Below, one piece after another: positions 1 to 7,055 of a DNA stretch of 64,000 nucleotides. Under the pieces are notes generated by a model. That model ran no database searches, had not been told where the DNA came from, and saw nothing but the letters and a program-made list of their open reading frames with translations. Numbering within the stretch: the stretch's first letter is position 1; the number at the start of each line of letters is the position of its first letter. The stretch is from Nocardioides sp. SYSU D00065. Its GTDB lineage: Bacteria; Actinomycetota; Actinomycetes; Propionibacteriales; Nocardioidaceae. The position numbers and the translations under genes were made by a program. Where the stretch lies: contig NZ_JAFMSX010000004.1 in assembly GCF_017916425.1 (NCBI RefSeq), forward strand, positions 1 through 64,000. The letters run 5' to 3'.

Positions 1-2
1 AC

Positions 3-146
<144 letters not shown>

Positions 147-210
147 GCGCACTACGCTCCGGGACGTGGAGGATCACCTGCCCCAGGCCGTACGCGTCGA
201 GCGACGTCCG

Positions 211-984
211 GTGTCCGAGCAGGAGTCGCGCCACGCCAACGGCCCCGACTGGGACCGCTACGCCGACGAGTACCAGGCGACGCACGGCGCCTTCCTCGGC
301 GATGCCGGGTTCGTCTGGGGTCCCGAGGGCCACACCGAGGACGAGTTGCAGGTCCTCGGCGACGTCACCGGTCTGGACGTGCTGGAGGTCGGGAGCGGCG
401 CGGGCCAGTGCTCCAGATGGGTACGCACGCACGGCGGCCGCGGCTTCGGCCTCGACCTGTCGCACCGGCAGCTCCAGCACTCGCTGCGGCTCGACGCCGA
501 GACGGGCGTCGCCGTCCCCTCGGTGCGGGGCACGGCCACGGACCTTCCGTTCGCGGCCGCCAGCTTCGACATCGTGTTCTGCTCCTTTGGCGCGCTCCAG
601 TTCGTCAGGGACATCGAGCAGGCCCTGGCGGAGGTCGCCCGCGTGCTGCGTCCGGGCGGCCGGTTCGCGTTCTCGATCACGCACCCCACCCGCTGGATGT
701 TCCCCGACGACCCGGGCGAGCCTGGCCTGACCGCGACCCAGTCCTACTGGGACCGCACCCCTTACGTCGAGGTGGACGACGCCACCGGCGTCGTCTCGTA
801 CGTCGAGCACCACCGGACGCTCGGCGACTGGGTTCGGCTCCTGGCGAGCGGCGGGTTCACGCTGACCGACCTCATGGAGCCGGAGTGGCCCGAGCACCAC
901 GACCGGGTGTGGGGCGGCTGGTCCCGCACCCGCGGCCTGCTGACCCCGGGCACGGCGATCTTCGTGGCGCGCCTGGCGGGTTGA
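211..984 (+). CDS. class I SAM-dependent methyltransferase
   Basis: This is a Rossmann-fold methyltransferase that should transfer a methyl group from S-adenosylmethionine to an unknown small molecule. The SAM motif I (LEVGSGAGQCSRW) lies about 50 residues in. It is followed by an acidic residue at the end of beta 2 (GLDLS), a post-motif region (ATDLPFAAASFDIVFCSFGALQF) and the usual VLRPGGRFAFS strand. I chose the GTG at 211 because the conserved part (HANGPDWDRYADEYQ) starts just after it. The frame is open upstream to a TTG at 139 and into the poly-C tract, so the N-terminus is uncertain. The substrate cannot be told from sequence. Confidence 0.85.
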   Translation: MSEQESRHANGPDWDRYADEYQATHGAFLGDAGFVWGPEGHTEDELQVLGDVTGLDVLEVGSGAGQCSRWVRTHGGRGFGLDLSHRQLQHSLRLDAETGVAVPSVRGTATDLPFAAASFDIVFCSFGALQFVRDIEQALAEVARVLRPGGRFAFSITHPTRWMFPDDPGEPGLTATQSYWDRTPYVEVDDATGVVSYVEHHRTLGDWVRLLASGGFTLTDLMEPEWPEHHDRVWGGWSRTRGLLTPGTAIFVARLAG

Positions 985-1026
985 CCCACCCGGCGACAGC
1001 CCGCTCGACGACTCGCTCAACACCGA

Positions 1027-1066
1027 AACCAAGACGGCGCCGCCCGAAGGCGACGCCGTCCTGGTT
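1027..1066. terminator. convergent hairpin terminator
   Basis: An imperfect stem pairs AACCA with TGGTT, GACGGCG with CGCCGTC and GCC with GGC around a CGAA loop. It sits between the rightward methyltransferase and the end of the leftward repeat-protein gene, so it can serve both strands. There is no clear U-run, as is common in actinobacteria. Confidence 0.6.
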
Positions 1067-1078
1067 CGACCGATGCGG

Positions 1079-3742
1079 TCAGGCGAATCGACGACGCAGA
1101 CCCCACGCCGCCAGTCCGGCACCGAGCAGCACGAGGGCCACCACACCGCGGGTCACGTTCCGGCCGCTCTCACCGTCGTCACCGACGAGCTCGAAGGAGT
1201 AGGCCGTCAAGCCCTGTGCTCCCTCGGGAGCGCCGTACGCCATGTTCTGGACGTCGGCCCGAGCGGCTCCCGCCTTCAGCACAGCGAAGAGCTTGCCGTA
1301 GTCCTGAGCGGTGTCCTGTCCTGCGTCGATGAGCATGGACATGCCCTCGTCGGAGAGCCGGCCCGCACCGTCGACGAGCTGCGGAGCCGCGGCAGCAGCC
1401 TTGCCGAGTCCGTCGGCGAGCTGACCGGAGCCGTCGGCGGCGTCCCCGAGTCCGTCGGCCAGCTCACGGGCGCCGTCGGCGATCTGCACGGAGCCCTGAC
1501 TCGCGGTCCCGGCCCCGTCCTCGAGCTCGACCGTGCCGGAGGAGAGCGTCTTCGCGCCGTCTCCCAGCTTGCCGGCACCCGCCTCGAGGTCGTCGGCGCC
1601 GCGGGCGAGCTCGCCGGTGCCGTCGGCGAGCGTGTTCGCTCCCTTGGAGAGACGACCTGTGCCGGCCGCGAGGTCCCCGGCACCGGCGGACAGCTTCTCA
1701 GCGCCGCCGTCGATCTGAGCCAGCCCGTCGGCCAGAGTGCTCGAGCCGGTGTACGCCGTCCCGGCCCCCGACGAGAGCTGCGTGACGCCGGTGACCGCGG
1801 ACGTCAGCCCGGTCTGGAGCGAGGCGATCCCTCCCTGTACCTGGAGGAGCCCATCGCGGAGCTGGGCGGCGCCGCCCTTGAGGGTGGTGGCCCCGTTCTT
1901 GGCGGTGGTGATGCCCGCACTCAGCTGCTGCATGCCCGGGATGAGCTGGGTGTCCAGCCCGGTGATGGCGTTGCCCAGCCCGGCGGACACGGCCAGCAGC
2001 CCTCCGTTCGCCGTGGTCAGGTTCGCCTTGCTCTGCCGGACGCCCGGAAGGATCTGGTTGTCGATGACGCCGTCGCAGATGGGGCCGCAGTCGAGCGACT
2101 TCAGCAGGGTCAGACCCGCGATCAGGTTGTCCAGGCTGCCGCCGGGCTCGACCGCGTCCTCGATGCCGCTCTGCACCTGGTCGACGCCGCCCTTGGCGGC
2201 GACCAGGCCCGGGTTGGCACCCCCGTCGCCGCGCAGCTGCTGCAGCCCGCCGAGGAGCTGGGCCGAGCCACCCTGCGCCTGCGTGAGACCCGCCTCCAGA
2301 GCCTGCAGGCCACCGAGAAGGGTCGTGGGCTGGTCGGTCGTGCCGACCTTCACCACGATCTCGTCGACCCCGGCCTTCAGCGCGTTGGCACCCTGCAGCG
2401 CCTTGGGCAGACCCTCGACGCCGGCGAGCTGACCGAGCCCGCTGCTGATCAGCTTGAGTCCTTCCTCGAGCGACTCGCTGCCCGTGAGCGCGTCGCTGGT
2501 GCCCTTCTCCAGCGTCTTCGCGCCGGTGGAGAGCTTCCCAGCGCCCTTGTCGAGCTTCTTCGCCCCGCCGGCGAGCGTGTCTGCGCCGCCGTCCACCTTC
2601 TTGGCACCGGCGGAGAGCTTCCCTGCACCCGCGTGCAGCTCACCTGCGCCGGACGCCAGCTGGCCCGCGCCGTCGCGGAGCTGTCCAGCGCCGTCAGCCA
2701 GGCGCACGAGGCCGCCTCGGAGCTCCTCGGACCCGTCGGCCAGCTGCAGCGCGCCGGGCGCTGCCTCGTCGGCCAGGCCGGCGTTGAGCTCATCGGCGCC
2801 CTCGTTGAGCTTGATGAGACCGGCGAGCAGTTCCGCCGAGCCGTCGCGCAGCTTCAACAGGTTCTCGTCGATGGTGCTGGCTCCCATGGCGAGCTGCAGG
2901 CCGGTCGCCGAACCCGACTCGTAGCTCTCACCGGCCGTCTTGAACGACGGGCTCTGGAGCGGGTTCACCGGGAGCGCCGAGATCGAGGTTCCGGGCACGA
3001 CGCCGTCGGTGATGGTGGCTGTGTAACCGAACTCGACCTTCGTGGACCCGATGGGCGGGAAGAGCGTCATGGTGAAGCTCAGCTTCGTGCCGCCCTTCCC
3101 GTCACCGGCGAGGTTGGCCTGCTTCGACTGGACGTCGGTGAAGTTGGCCGGCGCGACGGTGGTGAGGGAGCCGACGATCGGGATCGGCACCTCGGCGGTC
3201 TCCGACGTCAGGCCACCCGTGCCGTCGGGGAAGGACACCGTCTGCTCGGCCCCGGTGACGTTCTCGACGGTGTAACGGACCTCGAGCTGTCCACTGGCGC
3301 CGACGATGTCGCCCGGCTCGACCGGGTCGCCGTCGAGGAAGTACTCGACCTGCACGTCGAGCGGGAGGTTGCCGTCGTAGTCGCTGACCGTGCGCAGCCG
3401 CTCGACGCCGTCCACGTCGACGGAGACCTTCTGCACGCCGTCCTCGGCGTCGGAGCCCGAGAACCCGTCCAGGTTGCGCAGCCCGCTCTCCTCGACCGGG
3501 TTGGTGATGTCCACCGAACCGCGACCGGTGAGCGAGAGCTGTTCGTACACCCGCTGCGAGTCCACCTCGCCCTCAGCGTCCATGTACACCTGGATCGTCT
3601 CGGTGTTGACGACGGTCACGTCGTCAGCGTCCGCGGCGTACGCCGGTGCGAGGGACAGCGCCACGAGACCGAGGCCGCCGAGCGCAGCGCCCAGGACTCG
3701 GGAGGGTCGTACGAATGCCGAGCTGTGGTCGGTGCTGTTCAC
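1079..3742 (-). CDS. secreted, membrane-anchored xxxLxxG heptad-repeat protein
   Basis: The protein is 887 residues from a GTG at 3742 that overlaps the upstream stop as GTGA, so translation is probably coupled. A signal peptide (VLGAALGGLGLVALSLAPAYA) is followed by about 250 residues of beta-rich domain. About 500 residues then repeat a seven-residue GAxxLxxG pattern, the xxxLxxG heptad type also seen in YhgE/Pip proteins. The middle (residues about 390-560) is less regular. The C-terminus is one hydrophobic segment (GVVALVLLGAGLAAWGL) followed by RRRFA, a membrane anchor rather than an LPxTG site. YhgE/Pip proteins usually end in several membrane helices, which are missing here. It should form a long extracellular fibrous stalk. 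Function is unknown. Confidence 0.85.
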   Translation of the reverse strand: MNSTDHSSAFVRPSRVLGAALGGLGLVALSLAPAYAADADDVTVVNTETIQVYMDAEGEVDSQRVYEQLSLTGRGSVDITNPVEESGLRNLDGFSGSDAEDGVQKVSVDVDGVERLRTVSDYDGNLPLDVQVEYFLDGDPVEPGDIVGASGQLEVRYTVENVTGAEQTVSFPDGTGGLTSETAEVPIPIVGSLTTVAPANFTDVQSKQANLAGDGKGGTKLSFTMTLFPPIGSTKVEFGYTATITDGVVPGTSISALPVNPLQSPSFKTAGESYESGSATGLQLAMGASTIDENLLKLRDGSAELLAGLIKLNEGADELNAGLADEAAPGALQLADGSEELRGGLVRLADGAGQLRDGAGQLASGAGELHAGAGKLSAGAKKVDGGADTLAGGAKKLDKGAGKLSTGAKTLEKGTSDALTGSESLEEGLKLISSGLGQLAGVEGLPKALQGANALKAGVDEIVVKVGTTDQPTTLLGGLQALEAGLTQAQGGSAQLLGGLQQLRGDGGANPGLVAAKGGVDQVQSGIEDAVEPGGSLDNLIAGLTLLKSLDCGPICDGVIDNQILPGVRQSKANLTTANGGLLAVSAGLGNAITGLDTQLIPGMQQLSAGITTAKNGATTLKGGAAQLRDGLLQVQGGIASLQTGLTSAVTGVTQLSSGAGTAYTGSSTLADGLAQIDGGAEKLSAGAGDLAAGTGRLSKGANTLADGTGELARGADDLEAGAGKLGDGAKTLSSGTVELEDGAGTASQGSVQIADGARELADGLGDAADGSGQLADGLGKAAAAAPQLVDGAGRLSDEGMSMLIDAGQDTAQDYGKLFAVLKAGAARADVQNMAYGAPEGAQGLTAYSFELVGDDGESGRNVTRGVVALVLLGAGLAAWGLRRRFA

Positions 3743-4323
3743 TTGCTGGTCTCCATCATCTCGTCGAGCGGGGTTGAGGTGTCGGCGGCGTGCGACGGCC
3801 CACCGGCCGCGGGGGCGGCGCCGGCGCCGCTCCCGGACTTCGGCACGGGGGCACCAACGGCCGCTACGACGAAGCCGACCGCGACGCAGAGCAACAGGGC
3901 CGTGGCGCTGGACAGAGAGGTGTCCAGGACGAGAGTCGCCGCCTGCGTGTAGGAGTACTCGTAGGCGCCCGCGAAGCTCGCGGCGCCGAGGAGCGCGGCC
4001 CACAGCGGAAGCCGGCCGACGGAGATCGCGTACACGCCGACGCACAGCAGCACGATGAGCGCGGCGGCGACAGCCCGGCCGGCCGATGTGTCCGGCGTGA
4101 CCGCGGCGCGCACCAGATAGCCGACGTAGGCGGCGATGAAACCGGCCGCGTACGCGGCGAGCCGCCTGCTGACGGTCTGGTCGGGCACCAGTCCGACGAT
4201 TGCGCCCGTTGCGACGCCCAGCAGCGCCACTGATTCGACTTCCAACTCCAAAGCCTCACCGATCAACACGGTGAGGCCGGTAGCGAGCACCAGACACAGC
4301 CCGGCGACAACGTTCCTACGCAT
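3739..4323 (-). CDS. multi-pass membrane protein, partner of the heptad-repeat protein
   Basis: The protein is 194 residues with about five or six hydrophobic helices (for example VVAGLCLVLATGLTVLIG, LAAYAAGFIAAYVGYLV, ALLLCVAVGFVVAAVG) and a polar Gly/Ala/Pro-rich tail. I chose the ATG at 4323 because GGGAGGA ends 7 nt upstream of it; in-frame ATGs further upstream lack a site. Its stop overlaps the GTG of the repeat protein, so the two are made together. I do not recognise a family. Confidence 0.75.
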   Translation of the reverse strand: MRRNVVAGLCLVLATGLTVLIGEALELEVESVALLGVATGAIVGLVPDQTVSRRLAAYAAGFIAAYVGYLVRAAVTPDTSAGRAVAAALIVLLCVGVYAISVGRLPLWAALLGAASFAGAYEYSYTQAATLVLDTSLSSATALLLCVAVGFVVAAVGAPVPKSGSGAGAAPAAGGPSHAADTSTPLDEMMETSK

Positions 4324-4389
4324 GACGAGCATTCCTCCCAGGATCGCGGTCATGAGGACCACGGGCCGCTCGAGCGAGCGGTTGCCGGA

Positions 4390-4404
4390 TACTACCCCCT
4401 AGTA
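4390..4404. promoter_or_regulatory. 15-bp palindrome, operator candidate
   Basis: TACTACCCCCTAGTA is a perfect 5-bp inverted repeat (TACTA / TAGTA) around five C. It lies between the divergent membrane-protein operon and the flippase genes, about 65 nt upstream of the membrane-protein start. The position suits a repressor or two-component regulator site. No regulator gene is adjacent. Confidence 0.45.
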
Positions 4405-4537
4405 GCTATTTCTGTGCGGTCCGTCACACAACAACTCTGCGGCACCTCTGCGGAGGTCGTCGGGCGCTGTGACCGGCCGCTCCGCGCGCGACCACTCCGC
4501 CGGTCCGCCTGCTGGTGGCTCGCCGGATCCGGCGACC

Positions 4538-4543
4538 TAGGAT
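4538..4543 (+). promoter_or_regulatory. -10 box TAGGAT of a leaderless start
   Basis: TAGGAT is followed by 7 nt and then the GTG at 4551. This is the standard arrangement for leaderless actinobacterial transcripts and sets the start of the first flippase. Confidence 0.6.
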
Positions 4544-4550
4544 GCGGCAG

Positions 4551-5801
4551 GTGACGGCCCCGAGCAGCGTGCGCGCCCGGCGCTCCCTCGACGGCAGCGC
4601 CGTCGCCGTGGCCACCAGTGTCATGAACGTGTCGACCTACGGATTCACGATGCTGGCCGCGCGCGTCATCGGGCCCAGCCAGTACGGCGCGTTCGTCGCC
4701 TGCCTCGGCCTGCTGGTCGTCGTCCAGGTCGTCGCCTACGGGCTCCAGGCGACCGCCGCGCGACGCATCGCGGTCGACCGCGGCAACGTCGCGTCGATCG
4801 AGAAGGCGATCCTCTCGGTCAGCCTCGAGCTGGCCTTCGCGGTGGGGCTGGTCCTGCTCGCGCTGGTGCCGGTCATCGACGCCCTCCTGCGCCTCGACGA
4901 CCTCGGCACAGCCGCCGTGCTGGCCGTCGCGGCCGTGCCGCTCACCCTCGCCGGGGGCCAGGCCGGCATCCTGCAGGGCGAGCGCCGCTGGGGCGCCCTG
5001 GCCGTGTTCTACCTCGCAAGCGGCGTGCCGCGCCTGCTCGTGGGCACCGTCCTGATCCTGTGGCGGCCCGATGCCACGACCGCCCTGCTCGGCGTCGGCA
5101 TCGGGTTCCTGTTCCCGCTGGCCGTCGGCTGGTGGGCGCTGCGGCATCGGCGTACGCCCGCGACCGCCGCGCCGGAGCACTCCGCCCGTGCGCTGCTGGT
5201 CGAGAGCGCACACAACGCCCAGGTCCTGCTCGCGTTCTTCGCGCTGTCCAGCGTCGACATCGTGCTGGCCCGACAGGTGCTCAGCGAGCACGACGCCGGG
5301 CTCTACGCCGCCGGCCTGATCATGGCGAAGGTGATGCTGTTCCTCCCCCAGTTCGTCGTGGTGGTCGCCTTCCCCGACATGGCGACGCCGGCCAGCAGGC
5401 AGCGGGCGCTGGTGCGCAGCCTCGCCCTGGTCGCCGGACTGGGGGTGCTGGCCGTGCTGGCCGCGAAATGGCTGTCCGGCGTGGCGATGGTCTTCGTCGG
5501 CGGCTCGGAATTCGGCGAGGTCGAGTCACTCCTGTGGCTCTTCGCGGTCCTCGGCACCGTCCTGGCCATGCTCCAGCTGCTGGTGTACGCCGTGCTGGCG
5601 CGGCAGGGGCGGCGCACCGTGGTGCTGGTCTGGAGCGCGCTGCTCGTGGTGGCGGTGGCCGGCTCGCGAGCGGAGTCGGTGACCGCCCTCGTCGCGACGG
5701 TCGCGGGCGTGGACGCGGCGCTCCTGGTCGTCCTCACGGCGCTCAGCCTGCGCCTGGCCCGTCAGCCCACGCCGGCGCCGACCCCGGTGCCCGCGGCATG
5801 A
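4551..5801 (+). CDS. polysaccharide flippase (Wzx/MATE-like), copy 1
   Basis: This is a 416-residue integral membrane protein with about 12 hydrophobic segments, of the polysaccharide biosynthesis / MurJ-MATE superfamily that flips lipid-linked sugars across the membrane. The N-terminal block (VMNVSTYGFTMLAARVIG, then QYGAFVACLGLL and QATAARRIA) is typical. The GTG at 4551 is favoured by the leaderless -10 box; an in-frame ATG lies at 4542. Its stop overlaps the ATG of a close paralogue (ATGA). No glycosyltransferases are in view, so the glycan is unknown. Confidence 0.8.
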   Translation: MTAPSSVRARRSLDGSAVAVATSVMNVSTYGFTMLAARVIGPSQYGAFVACLGLLVVVQVVAYGLQATAARRIAVDRGNVASIEKAILSVSLELAFAVGLVLLALVPVIDALLRLDDLGTAAVLAVAAVPLTLAGGQAGILQGERRWGALAVFYLASGVPRLLVGTVLILWRPDATTALLGVGIGFLFPLAVGWWALRHRRTPATAAPEHSARALLVESAHNAQVLLAFFALSSVDIVLARQVLSEHDAGLYAAGLIMAKVMLFLPQFVVVVAFPDMATPASRQRALVRSLALVAGLGVLAVLAAKWLSGVAMVFVGGSEFGEVESLLWLFAVLGTVLAMLQLLVYAVLARQGRRTVVLVWSALLVVAVAGSRAESVTALVATVAGVDAALLVVLTALSLRLARQPTPAPTPVPAA

Positions 5802-7054
5802 GCGGCGGGGCGCTGCGCCGCTTCCTCGGCGGCAGTGGCGGCATCATCATCGGCACGGCGGTGATGAACGTGTGCACCTTCGGCTTCACCATCGTGGCCG
5901 CGGGGGTGCTCGACACCGGTGACTACGGCGCGTTCTTCGCGTTGCTCAACCTCCTGATGGTCGTGTCGGTCCTCAACATGGGGCTGCAGGCCACGGCGGC
6001 GCGGCGGATCGTCGCCGACCCGGGAGGGGTCGCGGCCGTGGAGCGCTCGATCCTGCGCGTCGCGCATGCCACGGCCCTGGCGCTCGGCCTGGCGCTCGCG
6101 GTGCTGTCGCCCGCGGTGGCGTGGCTGCTCCAGCTGGACTCCGTCGTACCGGCTCTCGTCCTCGCCGCGCTGTCCGTCCCGACGACGATCATGGGCGCGC
6201 ACATCGGCATCCTGCAAGGCGAGAAGCGCTGGGCGGCGCTGTCCTGGCTCTACGTCCTCGCCGGACTCCCCCGGATCGCCGGGCTGGCCCTGCTGTGGTG
6301 GCACCCCGACGAGAGCGTCGCGCTGTTCGGCAGCGGGCTCGGCTACGTCGCGCCTGCCGTCCTGGGGTGGTGGCTGCTGCGTCGGCCGCGGTCGGCCAGT
6401 CCCGCCGACCCAGTCGTGCCGGCGGTCCCGCCGTGGGCCGTGTTGCGGGAGTCCCTGCACAGCTCCCAGGCTCTGCTGGCGTTCTTCGCCCTCGCCAACG
6501 TCGACATCGTCGTGGCCCGGCACGTGCTCTCCGAGCACGCCTCCGGCCTCTACGCCGTCGGGCTGCTGGTCGCCAAGATCATGCTCTACCTGCCGCAGTT
6601 CGTCGTGATCGTCATGTTCCCCTCGCTCGCCACCGCGCACGAGCGCCGGCGCGCGGTCGTGCGCGGCACCGCCGCCATCCTCGGCCTGGGCGTCGTGTGC
6701 ACGCTCGGCGTGCTGCTGCTGGCCGGCACCGCGGCCGAGGTCCTGGGCAGTGAGAAGCTCGACGCCGTCGCGGGTCACCTGTGGCTCTTCGCCGTCCTGG
6801 GCACGCTGCTCTCGATCACCCAGCTCCTGGTCTACGCCACCTTGGCCCGGCGCGGGCGCAGGTCCGTGCTGCTGGTGTGGGCGGCGCTGGTCGTGAGCGT
6901 CCTGGCGGGACTCGCCACGACCAGTCCCACCCAGCTGCTCGCGGTGATGATCGCGGTGACCGCCGTGCTCACCGCGGCCCTGGTGGTGACCAGCCTCCGC
7001 GGCGACTCCTCGGGCACGCGGTCCGGGAGCGTTGCGGACGGGCCCGGTGACTGA
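5798..7054 (+). CDS. polysaccharide flippase (Wzx/MATE-like), copy 2
   Basis: The protein is 418 residues, co-translated with copy 1 through an ATGA overlap. The two proteins align throughout: VMNVCTFGFTIVAAGVL and QATAARRIV match copy 1, as do GILQGEKRW, SQALLAFFAL, VDIVVARHVLSEH and LWLFAVLGT. This is a tandem duplication that has diverged. The pair may act as a heterodimer or on different lipid-linked substrates; this is inference. It converges on polA with one base between the stop codons. Confidence 0.8.
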   Translation: MSGGALRRFLGGSGGIIIGTAVMNVCTFGFTIVAAGVLDTGDYGAFFALLNLLMVVSVLNMGLQATAARRIVADPGGVAAVERSILRVAHATALALGLALAVLSPAVAWLLQLDSVVPALVLAALSVPTTIMGAHIGILQGEKRWAALSWLYVLAGLPRIAGLALLWWHPDESVALFGSGLGYVAPAVLGWWLLRRPRSASPADPVVPAVPPWAVLRESLHSSQALLAFFALANVDIVVARHVLSEHASGLYAVGLLVAKIMLYLPQFVVIVMFPSLATAHERRRAVVRGTAAILGLGVVCTLGVLLLAGTAAEVLGSEKLDAVAGHLWLFAVLGTLLSITQLLVYATLARRGRRSVLLVWAALVVSVLAGLATTSPTQLLAVMIAVTAVLTAALVVTSLRGDSSGTRSGSVADGPGD

Positions 7055-7055
7055 C

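Noticed and set aside
1073-3952. Long open frame (959 codons) opposite the heptad-repeat gene
   Set aside because: It arises from the repetitive high-GC gene on the minus strand; the minus frame has signal peptide, repeats and anchor and better codon positions.
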